This document shows, in pieces, positions 1 to 12,374 of a DNA stretch of 64,000 nucleotides. The stretch lies in NCBI RefSeq assembly GCF_030272615.1, contig NC_081407.1, positions 266,051,574 to 266,115,573 of the forward strand, in the 5' to 3' direction. This DNA comes from Cryptomeria japonica. Its lineage: Eukaryota; Streptophyta; Pinopsida; Cupressales; Cupressaceae. Positions within the stretch are counted from its first letter, which is position 1. Every line of letters begins with the position of its first letter. The notes beneath the pieces were generated by a model. That model searched no databases, was not told where the DNA came from, and saw only the letters and a list, made by a program, of their open reading frames with translations. Made by a program: the position numbers and the translations under genes.

Positions 1-2443
1 TTTTAGTTCCACATAACCCATATGGATTATTTAGGACCACGAATAGTACTTTTTATTTTTCAAAACCCGTGCAGGTTTTGGCTTGGTAAGAGGGTTGGAA
101 AACAACCCTAAGGCTTGCAAGCCTATTTTCGCCCCCTTTTTGGTCCCTTTACACATTTTTTCATCCTCCAACATCATTTCTCAACTTTATCGTCATCAAG
201 TTTACAAATGATCAAGTGGGTATTTCTAAAATTACCACCATAATCTCACACATCTTCTTAGTTTTCTGACCATATAAATTTTTCTATTTTGGACAACATT
301 AGCATAGTAAACTTTAATTTTCTTTATCAATGCCTTGACAGTCTTCACAAACATATGTCTACCATTTTTTTTATAAGTTTTGATATACTTAACCAAATTC
401 AAAATAAATTACATGTTATTGTTCTACACTAGATTATATACACTTTAAAAAAAAATATCATTTTTTTATTATTTTGATGCAAGTTATGCCCAACACATGA
501 ACATGTACCAAATTTTTAGGATGTGGTCACTTCAAAAAATCATAAAAAAACAAATGTTCAACGAAAACTTACAAAAAAATACAAAACTTCTAGATATCAA
601 TCTTACCTATCATCCTAGCAAAGGGTTTTGCAAAATACTAAATCTAACTATATAGTTTGTGCAACGCACGAAAATAGCTATGTTGTATTTTTCTGAAAAA
701 ATCAGGAACAGTTTTTCGTGCGTGGAAGGTTTGACCCTCTTAATCTTATCCAATTTTTAAAAACTTTAGTAATTTACAAACTAGATTAAGAGTACAACAG
801 TTCTTATTGTTTTCTCAACTCCTAGTTTTGAGTGCATGACCTTCAAATGTCTCTTTGAAGTTCAGGTTTACCTATTTTTAGCAAAAAAAAAAGAAAAAAG
901 TGGCCACTTATATCCCCCTTTTTGTTCACCATCTTGGTGCACTTACCCTTAGATGTAATTATTAGATGTTATTATTATATGATATTTCATTATTGGATTA
1001 GTCGATCTATGAGTTTCTTTATATTTATTGATGTATACCGACTTGATGTGCTATGTTTCCATGCTTGTGTTTGGGTGAGGGAGAAAAGCGCCGCACTGCT
1101 CTCTATGGGAAAGCTACATCGCTTCCATTCTCTTCTCACGGTATGATATTTTGTGGTTCATATATATATGTATGCTCGACAGTTTGTTTATGCAGTTGCA
1201 AGTACCGAGCATCAAATCCACCTGAATCTTCAGGGCTGAGTGTGCTTTCCAACCCAATGGTAAAGTGGACACGGAGATATTAGTCAGACCCCCTTTAGGC
1301 ACCCTAGTCCCCTATATGTCAGGTCATGTTAGTCGTCACCCTTTTGTTAGTACTCAGTCTTTTGAGTTGTCGTAAATTGTCCCTCTTGTTTATAGTTGAT
1401 AATTTTAAGAAATGATTATTATTTTAACCCCTCTCAGAATTTGGGTTGTAGTTAATTAAATTATTTAATTAATTAATATGTTGGTATTGGTAGAAATTTA
1501 AGATTAACTAATCTGAAAATAATTTTTGTGAGTTTAAAGATTAAATAATTATAATTAATTATAGTTTTTCATTTGACTTATTTAATTAAGTAATTTGAGG
1601 ACTTTGATTAATTTTTAAATTGGAAAGATTAATCGTATAGAAATTATAATATTCAATTAATAAATTATCTAGAGTCAAATTTTTTTTTGGTTTAAAAAAA
1701 AAATTAAATCTAAAAAAAAGGAAACAATAATTATTAGTTTAAATAAATATATTTACATGTGTGTGGGAGTTACAAATTAATTAATTCAATAATTAATGGA
1801 TTTATTTTTGGGAAGGAATCTGCATGTGGGGAGTTACTTTTTGGAGGATATTTTATTTTGTTGCTTGTTTTTTTGAAAAGGGGAAGTTTTGCCGTGAATT
1901 TTTCTTGCATATTTTGTTTTGGATTTTTGGGGATATTCGAAAAAAAATTTATTTTTAATTTTTTTTCGGGGGGGGGGGCGCGTGGGGGTTTCTCTATGAA
2001 TCTTGGGGAAGAATCTAGTGTTGAAGAATTTAGCAAAGGATTTGGATTGATTTTGTGTGGCTTGGCGTGGATCTTCTGAAAATCTCTATCTCCTTCTTTC
2101 TGTGATTGAATCATAGATTGGTTGAAGAGGTAAGGGAAATTGTCTCTTTCTCCTTTGCTAATCAATTTGTATGAGTAATTTAATTAAGTTTTACTGATTT
2201 GAGAAAATATAAGGATTAGTTTATCTTTGTAAGATTGTGTGGTTAGATTTTTTGAATACTTGAGTTCCTGTACAAAAATTGATATTTGAAAATAAAATTA
2301 ACTTGGCTCCGGTGTTGATCTTTTCTGTAAATTTTTTTTTTTTTTTTAAAAGGGGATCAATTCAATTGTTACTGGGTATCTGTTTATCCTAAATCTGGAA
2401 ATTCATACTGATTATACCCATGATTTTGTTTTGTTTTAATGTC
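1..2443. other. AT-rich intergenic DNA, no gene seen
   Basis: I see no coding region, RNA gene or element boundary here. The stretch is AT-rich with many homopolymer runs and a G-run with a short GC patch near 1969-1985. The short open frames on both strands have no family resemblance and are not supported. Part of it may belong to the LTR-like sequence whose probable end lies at 5079, but the far boundary could not be found. Confidence 0.6.
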
Positions 2444-2461
2444 TATATATATATATATATA
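2444..2461. repeat. (TA)n microsatellite
   Basis: About nine TA dinucleotides in an uninterrupted run. Confidence 0.9.
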
Positions 2462-2701
2462 CCCTGCATATATTATTTTGTTGGCATCGGGCTTAAGCAT
2501 TATTTATGTCTATTGGCAAGGTTATGTTTAATATTTTGTTGACAGTGAATGGAGGGGAGATCCCTCCCTACTGTTGTAGGGTGGGGAAAACTCCCATTCC
2601 CCCACGACACTCTCCACCAATGCCCGACCGTGTATCAAGTTTTCCACAGTGTTAAGAAATGTTGTTGTGCGATGGAGTTTGCATATTTCTTGATCGTATC
2701 G

Positions 2702-2703
2702 TG

Positions 2704-2778
<75 letters not shown>

Positions 2779-2932
2779 GTATGTATGTATGTATATATAT
2801 ATGTATGTATGTATGTATATATATATGTATGTATGTATATATACACATACATACATATATATGTATGTATGTGTATATATACATACATACATATATATGT
2901 ATGTATGTATATATACATATATATACATATAC

Positions 2933-2990
<58 letters not shown>

Positions 2991-3057
2991 GTATATATAC
3001 ATATATATATATACATACATATATACATACATATATATACATATATACATACATATA
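2702..3057. repeat. Compound (TA)n / (TATG)n / (TACA)n microsatellite
   Basis: About 355 bp of alternating TA runs with TATG blocks in the first half and the complementary TACA/CATA blocks in the second half. The array is therefore largely self-complementary and could form long hairpins or cruciforms. Long Tyr-Ile-Met open frames on both strands are artefacts of the repeat. Confidence 0.95.
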
Positions 3058-3154
3058 TTCGAAAGGTTCCTTTTTATTTATGAATAGAACATTCATTTCA
3101 CTCTCAGATTTTTGGTTTATCTCTGGGATTTATGACAATTTACAGTTTAGATGT

Positions 3155-3171
3155 TATATATATATATATAT
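3155..3171. repeat. Second short (TA)n tract with duplicated right flank
   Basis: A short TA run is followed by TTCGAAAG and a T-rich stretch ending in ATTTATG. The same right flank (ATTCGAAAGG, then T-rich, then ATTTATG) follows the large array at 3057-3083. The TA tract and its flank therefore appear to have been duplicated over about 110 bp. Confidence 0.6.
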
Positions 3172-3962
3172 TCGAAAGTTCTTTTTTTAATTTATGTTTC
3201 TATTATGAAATAAAGCAAAAATTCATAATTGTGTTCAGTTCTATTTGAGATATATTAGGAGTGTAGAAATAAATATATATTTTAATTTTAAGTTCTAGAT
3301 TCATTCTTGTTATTAATTTATTCTTGAATTGAGAAAACTGTCGAAATGTACTTAGTTTTTTTTATAAAGAATTAATCATTCCCAAGCTAGTCATAAATGA
3401 GTATGTGAATCAAATGAACTATTGATATTTTGGGTTTAAAAGAATTGAACTAAAAGTAATAAATGAATTAGCCTATATAGATAGAGTAAATGATTAGGTT
3501 TGATTTTGGATTTTATTTAAAAATTAAATTATTGGACCTATTCTGAGTATAGGAATAAAGTTGGCCTCTTTGGTTTTAATGTAAGACTAGAAGTTCTTGA
3601 CTTATTGTGCTTCGTGATTTCTCGGTACATGTTTAAATATGTGGAATTGTATGCATTGTTCATGGTAATTGTATACTCGAATATGTTGTTTGAATTGCGT
3701 TTAACCCACTGAGGTTTGGTCAGTGTTAGATTCCTTTAGCACAAGTTCACTTCTCATCCTTGCAGTATGAAGAAGATTGACATCTTACAACTGAGTCTTC
3801 ATTGTTGGCTTATTTGTGATGTTCACTTTTAGTATTTGGGACCCCTTTGTAGCATGTGAATTTGAGTCATACCATAGTTGGAGATTCATCATCTTGTGTC
3901 CTTGTTATCATGACCTTGAGTTATTTTGAATCTTAGGTGCAAGTAAGGAGTGTGGCTTCTAT
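3172..3962. other. AT-rich DNA without recognisable feature
   Basis: No open frame with family resemblance, no RNA gene and no element end is visible. It may be part of the LTR-like region to its right. Confidence 0.5.
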
Positions 3963-5079
3963 TGGGGGTCGGGACCCAAAGTGGTCGCCAGGGTAACCCA
4001 ATAGAAGTTTGGTAAACAAGTGATAACCTATTTAATAAACTTGGGTGGGTATTTAGATCACACTAATCAAGATAAGTTCTTTGATTCCTCCTTGCCCACA
4101 AATGCTCGTATAGGTTTGGGGTAAGTGGAGAAGGGCCTGGAATGGATTCCACCGACCTTGTCTCCTTGAGAGGTTGGTGTGATCCGCTAGTGTATGTATG
4201 GGGGTCGGGGATTGGGAGAGGTCAACAGGGAAACCCAAGATGGGGGTCGGGACCTAGTGAAGATCTACCAAGGTAACCCATGACATCCTAGTGATGACAC
4301 TCTTGACTTGCAACCTAGTGGTAACCCGCATCCTTATCCTTTTGTGTGTTGTTGAGTTTTCAGAAGTGGTCTTTTTCCTCATTCTTGTTGTCCATCATTG
4401 AGTCTCTGGTGTTATGTTGTTACCTATGTGTTCTTTGGTGTTTTGTTGTTATTTATGTCTTTTCTGTGATGTTCTCTTATGAGCCTCCTATATGTTTAGA
4501 TTAATTGCTTTGTTATGATGAATTCTTCGGTGAGTCATGTTGGTACCCTTGTATATCTTCCTTCCGCCTAAATGGTCTGACTGGTACCTCCTAACATGGG
4601 GGGTGGACCTATTTTGGTACCACATGGTTGGGTGGAGTGATTTTCGCACCCATTGGGTTTGGCCCTTTCAGCTTCATGTTCGTGCTAGCTCGGAGATGAT
4701 TTCAAGACTCCTTGATGAACCAAATTTATGTATATTTCCCTACATGGGAATTTTGGAGATTTGTATAATGTGGATCTATTATTTCAAATGTATATGTAAT
4801 TCTCGTTTTAAATTCTCGAGTATTGTAACGAGAATCTTGTATCCATGTACTATTCTGTAATGTAATGTATAGCAGTTCCTTGTAATTATTCCAGATGATG
4901 TATAACTTTGTGTAACATCGTTATGGGGCTTTGAGGACATTTATAAATTGTTTCGTTATGTGTTTGTTTTTCTATATTGTACCTCTTGTTCATGTTATAT
5001 TTATTGTTTCAAAAAAAATTATTCGCATTTTCATGATCTTGGTTGTTATGTCCTATGAGCCTCATGGCGGGGTGTGACA
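3840..5079 (-). mobile_element. Probable end of a gypsy-type LTR, minus orientation
   Basis: Read on the minus strand, position 5079 begins TGTCACACCCCGCC, a start typical of plant Ty3/gypsy LTRs. The sequence to its left has the GC-richer, repeat-bearing texture of an LTR. The opposite end, primer-binding site and partner LTR were not found. AATCT follows at 5080-5084, and an AATCT followed by TG at 1999-2005 could be the other target-site copy, but that is only a guess. The left coordinate given is arbitrary. Confidence 0.35.
3963..4280 (+). repeat. Three imperfect copies of a GGGGGTCGGG...AACCCA motif
   Basis: A 38-40 bp motif occurs at about 3963-4000, 4199-4237 and 4241-4280. Each copy begins TGGGGGTCGGG, has a GGTC or ATC core with CCA or ACA, and ends AACCCA. 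Copies 2 and 3 are nearly adjacent. Repeats of this kind are common inside plant gypsy LTRs, which fits the probable LTR end at 5079. Confidence 0.7.
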
Positions 5080-5084
5080 AATCT

Positions 5085-7029
5085 CTTAGGCTAGCTAGGA
5101 GCAGTAGAGAAAACAGTCAAATTTTCATACATCTCATCCTACAAGGAAGGATATTGTAAGTGTGGAGTTTGTATAAAAAATTTTTGAGTATAAGGAGATT
5201 CTCTAAGAAATCATCTCTAGGGAATATTCTAAAATATAAAAATTATACTATTTACATAAATTATTTTCAAGAGAGTTAAAATTTTGAATAAGGATATTTG
5301 ACATGAGATGCTCATGTCAAGTTCAACAAAATGTAGAGGAGAAGATTTTCTACTCTCAAGATGACAAGTTCTTAAAGAGAAAATAGTCCTCCACTACCTC
5401 AATGACATCTACTAAAGTGCACTATAAAGAGAATGCTTAAAAATATACTTTAAACTATGCTTAATATAATGAACATAAACAAAAAGTGCTTGATTATTAA
5501 AAAATATTGTATATTAATAATGTTTTGTCTATGGAACTAGAAAGTATAGAAAACATAGATTGAAATACTAAATGAGTTAAACCTCTACCTTGAACGTCAA
5601 CATGTCATGTACATGTCTAAACAATCACATTATTATCTATACAAAAACAACCCAAAAGCTACCAAAATTAGATTCTTTGTCCACCAAACTTTTATTTGGC
5701 CACTAGGACATGAAAATTAGAGGAAAAACACACATAATATTCTTCATTTGAACCTTGGGTTTCATCAAGGCATTTGTGAGACTCATAGATGTCTGCATGG
5801 TGCACTACCATCTAGCCATTTTCTCTTGAAACTCAAACCACAAAATACTAATAATTTCTCATTGCCACCTATGAGGTTAGAATCATGAAATCCTAATCAT
5901 AGATTTTGTTACAAATAAACCAAGCATAATGCATAAGTGTGAAATCGGCACAAGGTGTTATTTGTGACACAGCACCCACAACAAAATCAAATCCAAGGGT
6001 GTTTGTTATGCTTAAGCTAATGGAACTGACTAAGTGATTATAGTATTAGAAAATAAACACAATAATATTATTTCCTTGCCTTCATATTCAATTTTTACAC
6101 ATATACTAATTAATTGGCACATAGGAGCATTGACAAAATTTAATGATAAATAATTTTGGTACCTCCATTTAGAAATTATACAATTGTCGCTTTAAGTAGA
6201 TACAGTTTGTCAAGGATTTTGTCATGTAAAGAATCACCATTTTTATCCATAATACTATTGACATTTCCTCTCTAACAATGTTGTAAACAACATTCTTTAC
6301 TAAACACAAACAAATAGTGCTAAGAGTTCTCATATCCAAAACACCCTAGTCTTCACCAATCATATTTTAAAGTTTCTTTGACTTTCCTACCAACAAATTG
6401 TGCAATACTCATTGCAACAACAAATACATCATATTAATCTTTCATAGCTCAAATTTATTCTTCCTAATGAACTTCTTCATGTCAAACCTTGCATTTAAAA
6501 ATTTCACCATTTGATTTTACAAAATAAGCACCAAATCCTAACACATTAGTTATAAAAAGAAAGGATTTGATATCACCTATTATAAAAATGTGAGTCCGCA
6601 TAATAATATAAATTTGTAAAACAAATTGGTTGTAAAGAAATCAAATAATTTTTTAAAAAATAATAGAATAATATTAAAAAAATATAAATTTACATAGTAA
6701 AACTCTAGCAATATACCAAAGAAAAACCCCTTAGGCAACTGTATTGATATTCTTATTACTAAAAAAAATTACAATCTTCACACAATTGTTACTATTACAA
6801 ATTAATTTGCCTTCCAAAAGATAAAAAGGTAAATATAATATCTTCAAGATAACAACCAACATCAAACTTAGAAAAAAATAAAATTCTCTCAAGAAAATCA
6901 TCTATTATTTTTTGAGAAAATAATAGTTTTTTTTAAAGATAAGATTTTTTTTATTATTGTCATAATCCAACATGCACCTTTCCAATAGAAAATTGTTTTT
7001 ATACGAAAGATATCGATTATAAGAACTTT
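5085..7029. other. AT-rich intergenic DNA, no gene seen
   Basis: About 1.9 kb of AT-rich sequence in which I find no supported gene, RNA, LTR end or tandem array. Confidence 0.6.
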
Positions 7030-9912
7030 GTGTTTGGGTCATTGTCTCTTGTTATGTCATCCAGGCGACTTTGATTAATGGCTTGTCTGTCTCCCCTTGT
7101 ATAAGGAAGCCTATTGATGTGGATAAGGACTCTCGTGTGGGAAGGAAATATTCAAGGGATGTCCATCAAAACAGTGCCGCCAAAGACATGGCTAATGGAT
7201 GTCAAGGTACATTCGAGGAGTTATACTCTTGCAAGACCTAAATATGATTATTCTCTCCTGGAATATTAGGGACTCGAATGGGTCCCATAAGTAGATTCTT
7301 GTCAAGAATCTAGTGAAAGAATTGAATTTAGATATCATTTTACTACAAGAAACTAAGATGAGTGAGGAATCTTGTCATAAGGTGTGTAAGTTCATTTGAC
7401 CCTTCTCTCAATCATTTACTATGAGTGTTGAAGGTGCCTCTAGGGGTCTTGCGGTACTCTAGAAACCAAGCTATCTCTCTGGTTCTCTTGTTACCCAGGA
7501 TAAGAATTTTTAGTGCAGACTTTGACAATATTCCCTCTTCTAAGGTTTGACAACTCACTAACGTCTATGCTTCCAATAATATTGTGCTTGGCAGGATCTC
7601 TTCAACTATTTGATTGCTCACTGGAGAAGTCGATGTGGTGCCCACTAGATTGTTATGGGAGACTTTAAACACTCCACTCTTTCCCTTGGAAAAATATGGA
7701 GGGTCTTCAAATTTCTTTGAAAGTATGCTAGACCTTTAGGATTTCCTCTCCAATAGGTGCCTCTCTGACTTAGACCTTGAAGAAAGGAGTTTCACTTGGT
7801 CTAACCAATGAATGGATTGAAACCCCATTCAAGTTTGTCTGGAATGTTGTGCCATTTGTTACTCCAAGAATATTTCCCAGTAGTTCCACCTCTCATCACT
7901 TATTTGTAGTGGCTTTGACCACTCTCCCATATCAGTTTTGTGGCAGCCCCCACACCCCTGAATATTATTTCCTTTTCGGTTTGAAATCATGTGGACCCTC
8001 TTTCGTAACTTTAAAGGCCTTGTAGCTCATTGGTGGAGTGTCAATACTCATGGTACTGCCATGTTCTGTATTTCTCACAAATTGATTTAATTATTTAAAT
8101 TCCAACTTTGGTCCTTGAGTAAATCCTCCTTTAGGGACATCTTTTCTCAGAATAAGGTTCTTAAAGCCTAGATTGATTTACTTCAAAAAAGTATGAGATC
8201 CCTTGGGGCCTCTGAGGTTGATAGAGATAAGGAACGTACAATTCTAGCTGATCTCCATAATCTAATTATTAAAGAGGAACCGTAGTGGAAGTAACTATCT
8301 AGGATTCAATGGATTTAGGAGGAGGATAAAATTACAAAGATTTTACTTCAATATTATAGTTGTCATAGAAAGTACAACTGCATTAAGGAGCTTTTGAGGA
8401 CCGATGGTACCTCAGTGACAGAGAAATTGGATATCAGGTAGGTTGTGGTCTATCACTTCTCTATTTTTCTCACTCCTTATATGTCGTCTTTGGGTCCTGC
8501 TATTAACATGATCCCTCCCAAATTGGTCAATTGCATTCCCTCCATTATTAGCCATGATGACCTCTTGTCCATGGAGCAGACATTCTTTGAAGAGGAGGTT
8601 AAGCCAACAATTTTCTCCTTTAACCCCTTCAAAGCCCCTAACTCGGATGGGTTTTTTCCCTTCTTTTTTCAGGAGTATTAGGATATTGTTGGTCCTAACA
8701 TTATCCTCATGGCTAGGGAATTTATTTCCTCTTCTAGGATCCTAAAGGAAATCAATAAAATCTTTGTTGTCTGCATCCCAAAAAAACATGGTGTTAAAAG
8801 AATGTTTGAATTCAAACCCATAAGCCTCTACAATACTATGTATTAAATTTTCTCTAAACCTATTACTAATAGAGTCAAACCTTTCATCAACTCCTTGTTC
8901 CATGCTAATTAGAAAGGTTATGTTCCCAGGTGCCAAATTATTGATGTTGTGCTGAAAGTTTGGATCATAATGGTAAAAGAGTGTATGCTTCTCAAACTAG
9001 ATATACCTAAAGGTTATGATATGGTTGACTAGCCCTTTCTTTCTCTGGTCTAGATGAAATTTGGTTTTGGTAGCAATATCCTTTGGTTTATTGAGGCTTG
9101 TGTTAAAAATTTGATGTTCTTGGTTCTTGTTAATGGCTCCCCCCATGGTTCCTTCAATTTTACTAGTGGTTTGCGATAGGGGAACCCCCTTTCACCCATG
9201 GGGGCTTCACTGGCTAGGAAATATTATATCATGTGCATTCATATTGGGGGGTTTAATATCCAAAAAAATGAGGGTGCAATATATTGCCTATTGGTGAAAA
9301 TAGGGGGGTTTTTAATTTGAGATATGAAAAAGTGCAATATTTGACAAATAGGGGGATTCTTTAGTATGCCATGAATGCACGTGCTATAACCATGTTCACT
9401 AAGTGAAGCCCCCGTACTTTCACCCTACCTTTTCATTCTCATGGCAGAGGTCTTGGAGAGGAATTTAATGCTTTCTCTTCAAGATGGTGTCATTAAGGGG
9501 GTTAAACCCTCATTGGCTCCCTTTGTTATCTCCCACCAACAATTTGTGGAAGACACCCTTCTCCTTAGTGAGGCTTCCTTTGTCGAAGCTAAATGCTGGA
9601 GGAACATTCTCTCACATTATGCCTTTGCTTCTGGTCATAAAATAAATTTGGAAAAAAGCACTCTCTAGTTCATGAACTTCAACCAAGCTATCCAGAATAG
9701 AATTGGAAAAATCCTTAATTGTAGGGTTGCATGTCTCCCGTCGACTTATTCAAGCCTTCCTCTCACTACAAGGAAGGTAGAAAATTCAGTGTGGGTCGAT
9801 GTTCTTGAAAGAATTCAAAGGAAATTAGCTGGGTGGAAAGAAGCAATTCTAAATAGTGCTGGTAAGATTCAACTCTTAAAAGCCTCCTTGTGGAGTACTT
9901 CAGTTTATCTAC
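7030..9912 (+). pseudogene. L1-type LINE, left half (endonuclease and reverse transcriptase remnants)
   Basis: This is the 5' half of a decayed plant non-LTR retrotransposon, with stops and frame changes throughout. An endonuclease start is seen near 7240-7370 (the order S-W-N-I-R, then L-Q-E-T-K), with a G-D-F remnant near 7654-7665. Reverse-transcriptase landmarks follow: an A-P-N-S-D-G-F block near 8632-8655, a P-I-S-L-Y-N block near 8818-8835, a GNPLSPY-type block split by the MITE at 9189-9425, and the catalytic block at about 9540-9557. That block reads F-V-E-D instead of the usual F-A-D-D, so it would be inactive. A thumb-like region (G-L-P-L, then L-A-G-W-K) lies at 9750-9850. The LINE is cut at 9912 by element C and resumes at 31620. 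The left end is uncertain; no ORF1 was identified. Confidence 0.85.
9198..9416. mobile_element. MITE, probably Mutator-like, inserted in the LINE
   Basis: A 219-bp insert is flanked by a perfect 9-bp duplication CTTTCACCC (9189-9197 and 9417-9425). Its ends are imperfect inverted repeats of about 45 bp that share GGGGGCTTCAC at the outside and GTGCATTCAT at the inside. It has no coding capacity. A 9-bp target duplication with long inverted ends is characteristic of the Mutator superfamily. Removing the insert plus one duplication copy reconnects the LINE reverse-transcriptase frame, which confirms the boundaries. Confidence 0.88.
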
Positions 9913-10505
9913 TGTAGCATTCTAAAATTATAACCCTTTGTAATTTTGACCACATTGGGTCCTTATCTTAGCGTTTCCACCCCTTGGCCTTCTTGGGACC
10001 TAATTATGATCATGAACCTTGCATATTACATCACTTTGTGACATTTTGTATTCATTTGGCACTTGATCCTTTCCCCAAAATAGGGCAGGACTAGGGTGCG
10101 ACACCCTAGTCCTCAATATGACCATTGCACCACATCATGGTCCCCCTCATTTTTGAGCCCCTTTCAAACCATTTTCACATTTCAAATATGAGTGGGAATT
10201 CCCTCTTTGTGTTGGCTCATGTCAAAAAATTAACGAGTTTTCTAAATGGGAAAGTATATAAATAGGATTTCCCCTCTCATTTGCACATCAACAAGAATAC
10301 ACATTCATAAATAAATCATACATTACACACATGAGATCAACCATTCAAAAGAAATTGAGCATTTTCATTCTTCCTTCAAGCCTTGGAGTAGCAATAGAGT
10401 TAAGGATCAAGCATTGAAGTGGAGATATACATCCTATTTCATGAAACCCTAATTCCATGTGGGGACAAGCAAAACTTCACAAGGAGGTATCATCATTCAA
10501 TTTTT
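9913..10505 (+). repeat. Element C 5' LTR, truncated
   Basis: This copy aligns along about 590 bp with the first half of the 3' LTR at 30429-31020, with many substitutions. Both contain the run CTTTG(T/C)AATTT, a CCCCAAAATAGGG block and a TATA box (TATATAAATA at 10255-10264). Similarity stops after TTCAATTTT at about 10505. The right half of the LTR and the primer-binding site are missing, which points to an internal deletion of roughly 600 bp or more. Confidence 0.85.
10087..10113. promoter_or_regulatory. Perfect 12-bp-arm hairpin upstream of the C LTR TATA box
   Basis: AGGACTAGGGTG (10087-10098) and CACCCTAGTCCT (10102-10113) are exact inverted complements around a CGA loop, about 140 bp upstream of the TATA box. 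The 3' LTR counterpart (about 30602-30628) is only partly complementary. The site could bind a dimeric factor or form a stem; its role is inference. Confidence 0.6.
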
Positions 10506-11176
10506 AATATCCCTATGAGAAGAAGTTGTAGAATTAAGGTTTCCCAAGGTTTAATTACCAAGGAAATGGAGCCTAATTTGGATAACTTATTCCATGAGGA
10601 TGTTGGTGGTTCTTCCAATCCTACAAATATCCTCATTTGTCCTCATTCTTTAGATAATTCTCATGTGTGGGGGAATCACTAAATAGGGTTTTCGTTGACC
10701 AATTGGAGAGGATTGAATATCAATTTGAAAATATTTAACAATGGATGAGTCAACAGTACCCAAAAAGTGAAGCTCTCCCACTGATTAATGATTGAAAATA
10801 ATGGTTCAAAGTGATAAACTTGGTGTTGATATCTTGTGTGGTATTTCTTATATTGTTGATTCTAATATTATGCCTATGAAGAGTTGTGTTGAAGTACTTG
10901 GTTACACATAACCTCCTAGTCAAGTTAATCACTACATTCCCTTGACTACTCCTATGGCTAGTGTTGCCACTTTTACCTCCAATGTCATGGGTACTTCTAC
11001 TCAAATTTTCATACCTACAAGTGTTAGTTAAAGGGGAAACTGCTCTAATCATAATTATTTTATCCCTCCTCAAGAAAGTCTTCTATTTTTTACCTAATCC
11101 TCTTCAATAACTACCTACAATAATGTTCCACCTCCTTATTCTCAACCCCTGCCTTCCTATAACAACATCCCTTCTT
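10506..11176 (+). pseudogene. Element C gag, N-terminal remnant
   Basis: A broken reading frame encodes the beginning of a gypsy-type gag: a basic start, the stretch K-E-M-E-P-N-L-D-N-L-F-H-E-D near 10562-10600, then a low-complexity Pro/Asn/Tyr/Ser region. Several stops interrupt it. The frame meets element B at 11181 and continues in the same frame from 26262 once B is removed, so this is the left part of the gag at 26262-27707. Confidence 0.7.
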
Positions 11177-11181
11177 ATTCT

Positions 11182-12305
11182 TGTTGGAAAGAGATACTAC
11201 ATAGATGATTAGATGTTTTAATTGATATAAATTGATGTCATAAATCCCATCTACAGGTCATGATTTCTTCATATCAGAAGTGTGATTCAGTTTTGGTGAG
11301 GTCCAATGAGATAGAATGGGACATCTGACAATACATGCAGTATTCTGGTTGGTGTTTCATTTCTGGTAAATATTTTAGGTTTCAGATCTATGGGAAGCTT
11401 TATGGAAGTGTTATTTATCTTATTCCAGGTTTGTGGCCTCCTGTGATAATTCTTGATTTAGTTGAAAGGTCTGGTATATAATTTTTGGGTAGAACAATAT
11501 TCATTAGTAGTCTCATGTGGTTAATCATTGTGCGGATTATGTGGATCGATTTTGGTGGTTGTTTTTGTGTTTGAGGATAATTAGATAACATGTGGGAAGC
11601 ATGTGGACAATTCTTTTTGGTCCACATATGCATTTGAGTTTGGATTAAGTCGACTTGGAATACATGTTTCATTTGTGTGTTATGTGTTTTTAGGCTGACA
11701 TGAAGAAGACATGATTTGATGCTGCAAATATATAAGAGCAATTGATATTATTATTTTTGATATCGTTGGTTGTGTGGAAAGTATTTTTGAGAAATTGTGC
11801 ATAACTTCACATGCATAAGAAAAGGATTTATGCTCCAGAAAATAACAGAAGAGAGCAGTATAGAAAAGTAGAGTAAGATTGAGTATTATGAAATTAACCG
11901 AAACTATTCTCAGGAATTTAGAGATGATATTCATTAGTTCATTTCTTCTTGTAATCATTATAAATTATTGTTAGGTAGTGAGCCTTCTGGGGTTGTAGCC
12001 TTTATTGTAATTTGAGCAGTGGGCTCTAGGAAGTGTGCCTGAATGCATGTACATTCTCCTTATGTAATATTTCTATACTTCTAACATAGTATATTAATAT
12101 TGTGGGTCTCAATCCCACCATGGCTTTTTTCTTGACCGGGTTTCTACGTACAAATCCTAGTGTTATGGTGTTGTGGATATTTTCTTTATATGGTTACATC
12201 TTTCTTTTATTGATTTGTATTAAATGGTTGAACAATTAGATTAATAATATTAAAGATTGCAGAACTCTCATTCACCCCCCCTCTTGGTGTTCCTTGATTC
12301 CAACA
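11182..12305 (+). repeat. Element B 5' LTR
   Basis: The LTR runs from TGTTGGAAAG to GATTCCAACA and matches 25188-26256 along its length with frequent substitutions and small indels, indicating an old insertion. A TATA-like box (AATATATAAG) lies at 11728-11737. Confidence 0.9.
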
Positions 12306-12306
12306 A

Positions 12307-12320
12307 TTGTTATCAGAGCC
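12307..12320 (+). other. Element B primer-binding site
   Basis: TTGTTATCAGAGCC begins one base after the LTR and matches the tRNA-iMet primer-binding consensus TGGTATCAGAGC except for one base. Confidence 0.8.
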
Positions 12321-12374
12321 TAGTTCCTTGGAAGAAGCCTAATAGCTTGAGGAAGATCTGGGAAGGTGAATCAA

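Noticed and set aside
1759-2165. Open frames of 106 and 131 residues facing each other
   Set aside because: Low-complexity Phe/Gly and Lys/Pro/Asn translations of an AT-rich region, with no family likeness.
2528-3190. Long Tyr/Ile/Met open frames on both strands
   Set aside because: They are translations of the TA/TATG microsatellite and have no gene-like ends.
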